DNA of 64,000 nucleotides from an uncultured Amphritea sp. (GTDB taxonomy: Bacteria > Pseudomonadota > Gammaproteobacteria > Pseudomonadales > Balneatricaceae), in the NCBI RefSeq assembly GCF_937127095.1, contig NZ_CAKZLP010000054.1:310001-374000 (forward strand), written 5' to 3'. The notes below the pieces were generated by a model. That model saw only the letters and a list, made by a program, of their open reading frames with translations. It was not told the DNA's origin and made no database searches. A program made the translations under genes and the position numbers. Numbering within the stretch: the first letter of the stretch is position 1; each line of letters opens with the position of its first letter. Below, piece by piece: positions 44,662 to 53,351 of this stretch.

Positions 44662-46296
44662 TTACTTCAGATCCTTGGCCTGCTGTCGCAGAATAAACTT
44701 CTGGATCTTGCCGGTTGAGGTCTTCGGCAGATCACCCACAACCACACGTTTTGGTGTTTTGAAGTGCGCCATATTGGCCCGACAGAAATCGATAATCTCC
44801 TGCTCGGTAACCGTTTCACCCTCAGTGGTGGTGATAAAGGCACAGGGTGTTTCACCCCACTTCTCATCGGGCCGGGCAACCACCGCTGCATCCTGGATTT
44901 TCGGATGGCGATAAAGCACATCTTCCACCTCGATACTGGAGATATTTTCACCACCGGAGATAATCACATCTTTGGACCGGTCTTTAATTTCGATATAACC
45001 ATCGGCATGCCACACCGCCAGATCACCGGAGTGGAACCAGCCACCGCTGAAGGCATCATCCGTCGTGGATGGGTTTTTCAGGTAACCTTTCATCACCAGG
45101 TTACCCTGCATGAAGATCTCACCGATAGTCTGACCATCTTGCGGTACCGGCTCCAGAGTATCTGGATGCGCGACCATCAGGCCGTCCAGCATCGGCGCAC
45201 GCACCCCCTGACGGGATTTCAGACGGGATTTTTTCTCCTCATCAAACTCATCCCACTCTTCATGCCAGGCGCACACAACAGAAGGACCATAGGTTTCGGT
45301 CAAGCCATACACATGGGTCACTCTGAAATCCAGTGCTTCCATCCCCTGAATAACTGAAGCGGGTGGCGCTGCGCCTGCGGTCATAACTTTAACCTGATGC
45401 TCAATCCCCTCTTTCATTGCAGCCGGAGCGGAGTTGAGCATATTCAGTACGATAGGCGCACCACAGAAATGATTCACTTTCTGCTCTTTTATCTGTTCAA
45501 AGATCATGTCGGCCCGCACATGACGCAGACTCACACTGGTACCCGCTGCTGCTGCAATAGACCAGGGGAAACACCAGCCGTTGCAATGGAACATGGGCAA
45601 CGTCCACAGATAAACCGGATGCTGGCCCATATCCCAGGAAACAATGTTACTTACCGCATTCAGATAAGCGCCGCGATGGTGATATACCACCCCTTTTGGA
45701 TCACCGGTGGTGCCGGATGTATAGTTCAGGGTAATCGCATCCCACTCATCAGCAGGCCTTACGCCAGGGAATGCAGCATCGCCTTCAGACAGAAACGCAT
45801 CGTAGGTCAGATCACCGATCAGCTCGCCTTCGGCATAGGTCGGATCATCGATATCAATAACCAGGATCTTTTTGCCGATCATCTTCAGCGCTTTACGCAC
45901 GACGGCAGAAAACTCACGTTCAGTAATCAGCACTTTGGATTCTGCATGCTGCAGTACAAAAGCGATCGCTTCAGAATCAAGACGGGTGTTGATAGAGTTT
46001 AAGACGGCGCCGCTCATCGGTACGCCAAAGTGAGCCTCAAAATGCTCTGGCAGATTGGGCGCAATGATGGATACCGTATCACCACTACCTATGCCCCGCT
46101 GTACCAGCGCACTGGCCAGCTGACAGCAACGCTGATAGGTTTCAGCCCAGGTTCTGCGTAGCGAACCATGCACAGTAGCAATACGGTTTGGATAGACCTT
46201 AGCACTGCGCTCAAGAAAACTCAGCGGCGTCAGTGCCATAAAGTTCGCCTGGTTCTGATCGAGAGACTGGTTATAGACGTTGTGATGTTCAGACAT
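44662..46296 (-). CDS. AMP-forming acyl-CoA synthetase (medium-chain or DmdB-like)
   Basis: 544-residue ANL-superfamily ligase activating a carboxylic acid with ATP and CoA. Signatures: YTSGTTGDPKGVVYHH (about 190-205, P-loop), GLTETYG (about 323-329), FHSGDLAVWHADGYIEIKDR (about 416-435) and PKTSTGKIQKF (about 523-533, adenylation Lys). Its sequence type is that of methylmercaptopropionyl-CoA ligase DmdB and related medium-chain ligases; the DmdC-type dehydrogenase nearby strengthens that idea without proving it. Confidence 0.88.
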   Translation of the reverse strand: MSEHHNVYNQSLDQNQANFMALTPLSFLERSAKVYPNRIATVHGSLRRTWAETYQRCCQLASALVQRGIGSGDTVSIIAPNLPEHFEAHFGVPMSGAVLNSINTRLDSEAIAFVLQHAESKVLITEREFSAVVRKALKMIGKKILVIDIDDPTYAEGELIGDLTYDAFLSEGDAAFPGVRPADEWDAITLNYTSGTTGDPKGVVYHHRGAYLNAVSNIVSWDMGQHPVYLWTLPMFHCNGWCFPWSIAAAAGTSVSLRHVRADMIFEQIKEQKVNHFCGAPIVLNMLNSAPAAMKEGIEHQVKVMTAGAAPPASVIQGMEALDFRVTHVYGLTETYGPSVVCAWHEEWDEFDEEKKSRLKSRQGVRAPMLDGLMVAHPDTLEPVPQDGQTIGEIFMQGNLVMKGYLKNPSTTDDAFSGGWFHSGDLAVWHADGYIEIKDRSKDVIISGGENISSIEVEDVLYRHPKIQDAAVVARPDEKWGETPCAFITTTEGETVTEQEIIDFCRANMAHFKTPKRVVVGDLPKTSTGKIQKFILRQQAKDLK

Positions 46297-46765
46297 TGTA
46301 ATTTCCTGTACTTATTGTCGGCCGCCCGCTGAGCAGCAGAATCCTGTGTAGACCTGAAATAGTGTTTAAATGAACCACCCTGAACCCTATCGTTCAGGTT
46401 GTGAGTGCTGGCAACCCTGTTTCAAGCCGATACCCTTGATATACACCCGGGATGTGGCGCAGAAATTAAGAAGCATTAACCAGCAGCAAAGGACAGTCGC
46501 CGATTGATATCGGCCAACTTCAGCATTGAAATGACTAAGTGGATATTGAGAAGGCATCTTTACTCTCTCCCGGCCATTGTCGTTGGCCAGCGTTTTTATT
46601 GTTATAGGTCACAGTATTGAGTCTGTGTTTAGTGGACAGTAAAGCTCATAATCATTGCCGCAATTTGTCTGAAATATAACCAAATGTAACAACCCCTATG
46701 GCGGGCTGACATTTGTTATAGAATCGGACGACAATAAAAAATGTACACCACAAGACGACCGCACT
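46297..46765. other. Divergent control region, synthetase / hybrid kinase
   Basis: 469 bp. Carries promoters for both neighbours, though I cannot place them. A plus-strand hairpin with T-tract lies at 46571-46599. Confidence 0.5.
46571..46599 (+). terminator. Terminator-like hairpin inside a divergent promoter region
   Basis: GGCCA-ttgtcgt-TGGCC then AGCGTTTTTATTG. Stem only 5 bp. On the plus strand it precedes the kinase by about 170 bp, so it would act as attenuator, or as the end of an unannotated small transcript. Confidence 0.3.
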
Positions 46766-49615
46766 ATGCTGTTCAGATCAAAACTGATGCAACGCTTCTT
46801 TCTTACCCTGCTGCTTATCATCTCGATGATATTTGTCACGGTGTACTTTTACTCAGTCCCGGTGATCAAGAAAAAGGTCTTCGAGATTGAACGAAACTCC
46901 AGTGCTATCGCCCTCAACAGCGTATTCTCCCTCGCCAATAAGATGTACGCCGATACGGAGAAATATCGCAGTCAGGCTCTGGAATCCCATAAAAAACGTT
47001 TGCGCACCGTGGTGGACCTGGCCGACTCCTTCTTCGTAACCGCTGTCGCTGAAGCGCGCCGCAACGGTTTCAGCGAAAACCAGGCACGGCAGGCGGCATT
47101 CGATCAGCTGAAAGGTTTTAAATACGGCGATAATGACTATATCTGGATCGCTGATCATAACGGCATTCTGCTATCCCACCCCGACCCGCGCTATCAGGGC
47201 AAAGATACCGCGACGTTTCGCATGAACGATGGCGACTCAGAGGTTCGCGCTATCATCGACCTGGCATTAAACCAGGGCGAGGGGTTCTATCAGTATAAAT
47301 GGAATCGACTCGACTCTGAGAGGCCGCTGGATAAGGTCTCATTTGTTAAAAACTTCCCGCAAAGAGGGTTTGTCATCGGCTCGGGGGTTTACCTGGATGA
47401 CCTGGATGCCGATGTTGAGCGAATTCGTAGTGAAGCCCTGACAGAGCTGCGCGAGGGTATTAATGAGATCAAGATCGCCTCGACCGGCTATCTGTTTGTG
47501 TTTGATGCCAGAACTAACATGCTGATCCACCCCAATGCCAATATTGCAGGGAAAAATTTTCTTGAACTGACCAACCCGGTCACCGGCAACTCCATCGCTG
47601 AAGATCTGATGCAGGTGGCAGATACCGGCAAAGAGCTTTATTACAAATGGGACCGGCCAGATGACCCGGGGAACTACAGTTACGAAAAGCTATCACTGGT
47701 TCGCCATCTGCCCGGCTTTGACTGGTATATCTGCTCTTCAGTCTATGTCGACGAGTTGCGCAGCAGCTCTGAACTCCTGACTGAGCGAATCATCACCATC
47801 GCCGTGATCGCTCTGATTGTCGCACTGCTGCTGATGCTACTGTTCAGTCAATGGATAACCCAGCCGATCAAACGTCTGGCCGACACCGCCGTGAGAGTCT
47901 CAGAGGGTGAGTTGTCGGCCAAAAGCGGTATCCGCCGTGACGACGAGGTGGGGCTGCTGGCGCATACCTTTGATACGATGGTGGAGCGATTACGTGATTC
48001 CATACAAAACCTCGATATCAAGGTGGAACAGCGAACCCACGCCTTAGCTGAAAAAAACCAGCAGCTGATCATCGCTTCCGAGTCGATGGCCAGCGCCAAA
48101 GAGGCCCTGGCGCAGTCAGAACAACGACAGCGGCAGATACTCGACGCCCTCCCCGCACAGATCGCCTATATTAACCCGCAACTGAAGATCCTCTTTGTTA
48201 ATCAGGTGTTTGCCCGGATATTTCAGCAGGATAAGGCTGGCATGATTTATCAGCCGCTAGCGGCGGTCATCGGCGATGAGCTCTGTGCCCTGATTAACTG
48301 GCAACTTGAGTCAGCACTACAGGGCCAGCAAACCGCGGGGGAATATACTGAGCAGCATCAGCACCGGGAGATGATCTGCAAACGCATTCTGATCCCTTGC
48401 TTCGATCCGGACGGTGAGGTCAATGGCGTCTTGATTCTGACCTTTGACATCACCACCGAAAAAGATGCCGAACGCCAGTTGAATGAGGCACAGCGAATGA
48501 ACGCCGTGGGACAGATGGCCGGCGGTCTGGCCCACGATTTTAATAACCTGCTAACCATAATCCTCGGCAACCTACACTCAGTGGGTGACCGCTATGCTGA
48601 CGATGAGCAACTGCAGCGTTTCCTGGAGCCAGCAACCCGGGCAACCCGTCGTGGTGCCGACATCACCAGTCGGTTGCTATCGTTTTCCCGCAGACAACCC
48701 CTCTCTCCAACACTGATCGATATTGACAAGCTACTGCGGGACACCATAGAACTGCTGTCCAGCTCGCTCCCGGATAACATTACGATCGATGTGCACAACA
48801 AACACTCTGAGTTATGGCCGTTCGCTGACCCTGGCCGACTGGAGGACGCATTGGTAAACCTCGCGTTCAACGCCCGCGATGCGATGCCAGAAGGCGGTGA
48901 ACTGAGCTTTCTGAGCCAAACCATTGAGGTCAGGGCACGGCTAGTCATGGACGAACTGGTTCAGCCCGGTCACTATTGTGAAATCTGTGTCACCGATAGC
49001 GGCACCGGCTTCACCGATCAGGCCCTGACACAGTGCTTTGAACCATTCTTTACCAGTAAAAGTAATGGCGCAGGCTCAGGCCTGGGACTGAGTATGGTGT
49101 ACGGCTTTGTGAAGCAGTCAAAAGGCTATATCAGTATTCAGAATGCATCCGGCAGGGGCGCGACAATCACCCTCCTACTGCCAGCGAAAAACCCTGAAGA
49201 GATCTCTCCGATACATCAGATGAGTGATCAGCAAGCCTCTCTGGAGCAACAGGGAAAACTGGTTTGCCTGGTGGAAGATAATCCCGACGTGCGCTCGGTG
49301 GTGCGACAACAGCTCATTGATCTGGGCTTTGATGTGATCGACACCCACAGCGCAGAGGAAGCCAAACGTCTGATCCCATTACTGCCTGAACTGTATGGGC
49401 TGGTTTCAGATGTTATGCTGCCTGGCAACATCAACGGCATTGAACTGGCAAACTGGCTTTACCAGCGAAATAACCGTTGCAGGATCATACTGATCAGTGG
49501 ATATTCCTATCAACAAAATGGGGAAAAACCAATCAGCCAGGCCTTTCCTCTGTTAAGCAAGCCCTTTGATATTGCACAACTAAAAAAGGCATTTCATGAT
49601 TGCGACAAGAGATAA
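46766..49615 (+). CDS. Hybrid sensor histidine kinase (double Cache-HAMP-PAS-HisKA-HATPase-REC)
   Basis: 949 residues. Membrane helix about 10-31, periplasmic sensor about 35-335 with two Cache-type halves ([21 protein letters not shown] about 129-149; [17 protein letters not shown] about 241-257; each the small-ligand pocket of Cache_2 domains), second helix about 337-357, HAMP about 358-412, coiled coil, PAS about 458-570, HisKA with phosphoacceptor [11 protein letters not shown] (about 592-602), ATPase domain about 690-805 ([12 protein letters not shown]) and a C-terminal receiver about 830-945 with SDVMLPG. Cache_2 sensors commonly bind carboxylates or other small molecules. The response regulator follows 53 bp later. 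Confidence 0.92.
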   Translation: MLFRSKLMQRFFLTLLLIISMIFVTVYFYSVPVIKKKVFEIERNSSAIALNSVFSLANKMYADTEKYRSQALESHKKRLRTVVDLADSFFVTAVAEARRNGFSENQARQAAFDQLKGFKYGDNDYIWIADHNGILLSHPDPRYQGKDTATFRMNDGDSEVRAIIDLALNQGEGFYQYKWNRLDSERPLDKVSFVKNFPQRGFVIGSGVYLDDLDADVERIRSEALTELREGINEIKIASTGYLFVFDARTNMLIHPNANIAGKNFLELTNPVTGNSIAEDLMQVADTGKELYYKWDRPDDPGNYSYEKLSLVRHLPGFDWYICSSVYVDELRSSSELLTERIITIAVIALIVALLLMLLFSQWITQPIKRLADTAVRVSEGELSAKSGIRRDDEVGLLAHTFDTMVERLRDSIQNLDIKVEQRTHALAEKNQQLIIASESMASAKEALAQSEQRQRQILDALPAQIAYINPQLKILFVNQVFARIFQQDKAGMIYQPLAAVIGDELCALINWQLESALQGQQTAGEYTEQHQHREMICKRILIPCFDPDGEVNGVLILTFDITTEKDAERQLNEAQRMNAVGQMAGGLAHDFNNLLTIILGNLHSVGDRYADDEQLQRFLEPATRATRRGADITSRLLSFSRRQPLSPTLIDIDKLLRDTIELLSSSLPDNITIDVHNKHSELWPFADPGRLEDALVNLAFNARDAMPEGGELSFLSQTIEVRARLVMDELVQPGHYCEICVTDSGTGFTDQALTQCFEPFFTSKSNGAGSGLGLSMVYGFVKQSKGYISIQNASGRGATITLLLPAKNPEEISPIHQMSDQQASLEQQGKLVCLVEDNPDVRSVVRQQLIDLGFDVIDTHSAEEAKRLIPLLPELYGLVSDVMLPGNINGIELANWLYQRNNRCRIILISGYSYQQNGEKPISQAFPLLSKPFDIAQLKKAFHDCDKR

Positions 49616-49668
49616 GCCGGGAAGTAACACACCATGGAGCAGACACTTTTCTCTTTGCGGAGGCGGCA

Positions 49669-50373
49669 GTGAATAATAAAACGATCTATGTAATTGATGA
49701 CGAGAAGGATATCTGTCAACTGGTAAGCCAGGAACTGGAACAGTTCGGCTACACTGTGCGCACTTTTACCACCGGAGCGCAGGCATGTCATGCGCTGCGC
49801 ACCCGGCCTCCAGCGCTCTGCATTGTTGACCTTGGCTTGCCGGATATGGATGGCATGGAGCTGGTTAAACAGCTGTGTGATACCCACAACGTCGGTATTA
49901 TGATTCTTTCCGGACGCAACAGCGTACCCGATAAAGTACTGGGTCTGGAGCTGGGAGCGGATGATTATATCGTCAAACCCTTTATCCCCCGCGAACTGGT
50001 GGCACGTGTCAACAGTCTGATTCGCCGCATGAAAAACAGCGGGCCTGACCCAAAATCAGAGACGCGCACCGCACAGTTTGCCGGCCTGAACTATGACCCT
50101 AAAACCCTCACCATGATCAACGCTGATGGCAAGCACACCGAGCTAAGTTCCGCAGAGCATGAACTTCTGATTAAACTGCTAAAAGCACCTAAAACAATCC
50201 TCTCAAGGGACCAACTGATGGGTGAAAGCACCGGCCCATTTGATCGCAGTATCGATGTACGGATGTCCCGGGTGCGCAAAAAAATTGAAAACGACCCGAA
50301 AAACCCTGAGATCATCAAAACCATCTACGGTGTAGGCTATATCCTTACCACCGATGTCAGCTGGAACAGTTAA
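49669..50373 (+). CDS. OmpR-family response regulator
   Basis: 234 residues from GTG at 49669 (GGAGG five bases upstream, clear choice; the frame is open from 49600). Receiver domain about 1-118 with paired acids VIDDEKD and phosphoacceptor VDLGLPDMDG (about 51-60), then the switch Lys in VKPF (about 101-104). Winged-helix DNA-binding domain about 130-232 with HELLIKLL and GVGYIL. It pairs with the hybrid kinase just upstream. It is tail-to-tail with the NCS2-like permease, sharing a bidirectional terminator, so the permease is a candidate target (inference). Confidence 0.94.
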   Translation: MNNKTIYVIDDEKDICQLVSQELEQFGYTVRTFTTGAQACHALRTRPPALCIVDLGLPDMDGMELVKQLCDTHNVGIMILSGRNSVPDKVLGLELGADDYIVKPFIPRELVARVNSLIRRMKNSGPDPKSETRTAQFAGLNYDPKTLTMINADGKHTELSSAEHELLIKLLKAPKTILSRDQLMGESTGPFDRSIDVRMSRVRKKIENDPKNPEIIKTIYGVGYILTTDVSWNS

Positions 50374-50410
50374 ACGCTGGTCTCAGAGTAAGGCTGATGC
50401 CCGACCATAA

Positions 50411-50434
50411 AAAACCCGGCGAATGCCGGGTTTT
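50411..50434. terminator. Bidirectional terminator, response regulator / NCS2-like permease
   Basis: AAAACCCGGC-GAAT-GCCGGGTTTT: 10-bp symmetrical stem with A and T runs on both sides, between convergent genes. Confidence 0.92.
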
Positions 50435-50500
50435 GAGTCTTACTGGGGGTTCTTTTCTAAATAAAAGCTCTTTTCTTGCAGGTTATATCTGCCGACCCGT

Positions 50501-51943
50501 TTACACAGTCTCAGACTTAGCCTTAGCTTTGGCCTCAGCCTTCGCCGCCTCACCCTGCGCTTCATCTTCACCATCGGCAAAAATAACTTCGTCAGCAGGG
50601 TTATGTTTACCCAGCAGTTTCGGCCGCTCGATCAGGAAGTACAACACCAGACCAATCACCACCGCATACACCGTTGACTTAGGATCAGGCATCGCCAGCG
50701 TCACGGCAACAATACCCGCCACACCCCGTTCAACCGAGTTTTTCAGTTGTTCCATACCCACCATGATGCAGATATACGCGGTCAGCACCAATGTCAGGGA
50801 AAGCGCGATGGGCAGCACAGGCTTAAACAGTGTCACCAGCGGCAGCACAAACAGCGCCACAAGACCGGTAATCCAGAAAGTACCACCACCACTATAGATA
50901 GAGTCCATCGACTTACGACCCATCGCATAGCGCTCTGCTACCGTCGCATGGGCAGCCGTCCAGAGGGGGCCAGCCAGTCCGGGCCAGGGCGCAAAAAATG
51001 CGTGTATACCATTACGAATAGCGGTGACAAGGTGCACACGGTCGACACTATCCTCAATACTTTCATCGGCACGCAGATGATCTACCCGCTTCACCAGCGT
51101 AAAGCCGACAATAATGTCACCAAAGGCGATTACGTAGGCGATAATAGCGGTCGGAATTGCCAGCAGAAACACATCCCAGCCCGGGAAGCCAACAGAAAAA
51201 ATCAGATACTGCCACATCAGGCCAAAGTCGGGATTAGTGATACCCCACTGGATATCCGGCATAGGATATTCGCCGACAATCCAACCCACGATCATCGCCA
51301 GAATCATGCCCGGCACCATACCGAAGTTAGCGATTTTCTTCGCCAGCGGGCTGGCATCGACGACGTTTTTGAATGACAGAGAAAACAGCACATAGGCAGA
51401 GATCAGTGAACCGATAATCAAAGAGACAGGCGTTGCATCGATCCGCCCGCCCACTTTCAGTTCGCCCATCATCGCCGCAATACCCGCACCGATAATAATG
51501 CCGGATTTCAACGAGTTCGGAATAACATCAACCAGTTTTGATCCCAATCGGGTCACCCCGAGGAACAGGAATATCAACGTCACTTCAACCTGCAAAGCAA
51601 ACAACGCCTTAATCGCTTCAGGCCCGGGTTCAAAGCCTTTCAGATAGAGTAGCACCACCGGTATTGCCGGGGTTATCCAGCCAGGCACCAAAGGTACACC
51701 CAGCAACGCTGGCAGGGTATAACACACACCCGCCACAAAGGTGAACGCCAAAGCAGCCTCATAAGGCATGCCCAGGTATCTTTCCAGCAGAGGAATCATC
51801 GCCAGGCCGACCACAAACATGATCAGCCCCTGAATCATCTCAGGAGTTTCCCAACGGTAGTGAATAAAAGGTAGTCTGATTTTGAAGGGACCAGCGGGCC
51901 AGTATGGCTGCTCTGCACCGAACTCTCGGGTCTTTAAAGACAT
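50501..51943 (-). CDS. NCS2/SLC23-like permease of unknown substrate
   Basis: 480 residues from the ATG at 51943, chosen because the preceding frame (to 52060) shows no domain and AGGA lies upstream. It has 12-14 hydrophobic segments and blocks such as GVPLVPGWITPAIPV (about 96-110), VDVIPNSLKSGIIIGAGIAA (about 146-165) and YVIAFGDIIVGFTLVKR (about 277-293). It lacks the QNNGVIQLTG motif of the XanQ group. The final 40 residues are a Glu/Ala/Lys-rich tail. It lies beside the Cache two-component pair and upstream of NtrC-like palindromes. Confidence 0.82.
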   Translation of the reverse strand: MSLKTREFGAEQPYWPAGPFKIRLPFIHYRWETPEMIQGLIMFVVGLAMIPLLERYLGMPYEAALAFTFVAGVCYTLPALLGVPLVPGWITPAIPVVLLYLKGFEPGPEAIKALFALQVEVTLIFLFLGVTRLGSKLVDVIPNSLKSGIIIGAGIAAMMGELKVGGRIDATPVSLIIGSLISAYVLFSLSFKNVVDASPLAKKIANFGMVPGMILAMIVGWIVGEYPMPDIQWGITNPDFGLMWQYLIFSVGFPGWDVFLLAIPTAIIAYVIAFGDIIVGFTLVKRVDHLRADESIEDSVDRVHLVTAIRNGIHAFFAPWPGLAGPLWTAAHATVAERYAMGRKSMDSIYSGGGTFWITGLVALFVLPLVTLFKPVLPIALSLTLVLTAYICIMVGMEQLKNSVERGVAGIVAVTLAMPDPKSTVYAVVIGLVLYFLIERPKLLGKHNPADEVIFADGEDEAQGEAAKAEAKAKAKSETV

Positions 51944-52313
51944 TATTATTATTCCTGTCATTATTATTTTCGCGCTGTCTTCAGACAGAAGCGAACTTAG
52001 CCGCATGCGCCTTCCTGTTCTCTCATCCAGGTAAGACTTACAAACTTGCGCAGCCGGCATTTAACAACAGGAGTTTTGCTGCAATCTTTCTCAGAAATAA
52101 CGAAATGTATCAACAGACCTGCAATTCATACTTTTCAGACACCGGCCTATCGAGCATACCTCAGAGGAATAGAGAAAAATCATAGCCAGAGAGCCACGGC
52201 AAAACAGTCAGATATAACCACTTGTCATATCGCCTGTTTATGCAACACATCGATATTAGCCAGCAAGACATTGAGCAAAAAAGTGGTGTAAACCATAGAG
52301 ACCAAAACAAATC

Positions 52314-52328
52314 GCACTATAGTAGTGC
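52314..52328. promoter_or_regulatory. NtrC-like palindrome 1
   Basis: GCACTATAGTAGTGC matches GCAC-N7-GTGC exactly with symmetrical GCACTA/TAGTGC arms. Confidence 0.5.
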
Positions 52329-52552
52329 GTTATTATGCAATGCTAGATACTTTACCTCTGCATTTCTTTACAGCAGATCATTCAGCCTAAACTTAAACCA
52401 AAAACCACTAATATAATGCTATAGCTGACTATAAAGCTTCCAGAAAGCTCAACCCAGAGCATCAATGATTAGAATAATTCACCCTTCAGATGAAAAAGGA
52501 TACTTTGTCACCGTAACCAATACTGGATAATCTTCGCGCGTGAATAGAAATC

Positions 52553-52567
52553 GCACTACCTGGATGC
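52553..52567. promoter_or_regulatory. NtrC-like half-degenerate palindrome 2
   Basis: GCACTACCTGGATGC keeps GCAC-N7 with ATGC at the far end. It overlaps an 8-bp inverted repeat GATGCAGA / TCTGCATC (52563-52570, 52580-52587). Confidence 0.35.
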
Positions 52568-52593
52568 AGAAAAATAATATCTGCATCAAAAAA

Positions 52594-52608
52594 GCACTAA
52601 TACAGTGC
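52594..52608. promoter_or_regulatory. NtrC-like palindrome 3
   Basis: GCACTAATACAGTGC is an exact GCAC-N7-GTGC, 20 bp before the start of the 74-residue basic protein. A TATAAT (52621-52626) lies directly before that ATG. Confidence 0.5.
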
Positions 52609-52627
52609 AAAAATTGAGAATATAATC

Positions 52628-52852
52628 ATGTTAACTACCTTTTATTACATCGACCTTTACAACAAACAGCAACTGAGTCAGCCAGAATCTGAGCGCGAAT
52701 ACTTCATGCGTATGGCCCGTGAAATGAAACAGGCTCGTATTATCAAAAAGCGCCAGGCAAGAAAAGAGAAGATCAAAGCTATTTTTACACTGGCACTGAA
52801 GCTGTTCAAGTCTAAGCCTGTTGCAAGTAATCACTCCGCTTACGGGCATTAA
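52628..52852 (+). CDS. Small basic hypothetical protein
   Basis: 74 residues. An N-terminal YYIDLYNKQQ-like stretch, then a long Lys/Arg-rich amphipathic helix (about 24-62, including RMAREMKQARIIKKRQARKE). No known domain. Ribosome-binding site is weak for the first ATG; an internal ATG at codon 27 is possible. A large hairpin follows. Being downstream of NtrC-like sites and 480 bp before the ammonium transporter gene suggests a nitrogen-linked small protein, by position only. Confidence 0.5.
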   Translation: MLTTFYYIDLYNKQQLSQPESEREYFMRMAREMKQARIIKKRQARKEKIKAIFTLALKLFKSKPVASNHSAYGH

Positions 52853-53351
52853 AACGATGCCGGTTATTATGCAGCAAAGCCTGACCACTCAAACGAGTCA
52901 GGCCTCGCTGCATACACTCTTGCACTGCAACTGATCCGGTCGGAACTGTATAGCTTTATTCGTTACCCCGTCTCCTGTTCTCCTTCCCCCCCCTTTCTCG
53001 ACCCGCTTTTACGATCTTTCTGTGTTAAATGCATACTCCCTATAAGCCTCTCTCTGTAAAATAATTTTCCAGCGCACCAGCCTGACTTAATCGTTGATAC
53101 CTGCAGATGCTTAGCGAAGACTCCTCAATTTGGGCAGCTCTTTCTTTTGAGTAAACTCATCTTACTTGCTGTTAAGCCAGACATTCTGTACATACTGAAA
53201 GCAGAGCAATATCGTTTCATTTTTTAATACCCTCTAATAATAAGTCACGACGTATAGCAATCACCTGAGATTTGGTTTTCACGGCATGATTGTTTTCACT
53301 TAAACTTAGGGCGCCTTTGCGCTCTGCACAATTGTGATGGGTCTCTGCAAC
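52853..53351. other. Gap upstream of the ammonium transporter fusion
   Basis: About 500 bp. Holds the hairpin at 52871-52911. A weak TTGAGT-N17-TGTTAA promoter-like pair lies at 53147-53175. No PII-like gene (glnK) is present here. Confidence 0.45.
52871..52911 (+). other. Large two-arm hairpin after the small basic protein gene
   Basis: GCAGC-aaa-GCCTGAC ... GTCAGGC-ctc-GCTGC: 12 paired bases with symmetrical 3-nt internal loop. No T-tract follows, so it may be a transcript-end stabiliser or small-RNA element rather than an intrinsic terminator. Confidence 0.6.

Larger units (their letters stand above)
51944..52627. other. Control region with three NtrC-like palindromes
   Basis: 684 bp between the permease (minus) and a small protein gene (plus). 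Structured sites are at 52314-52328, 52553-52567 and 52594-52608. No sigma-54 -24/-12 pair with correct spacing was found by eye on either strand. Confidence 0.6.
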
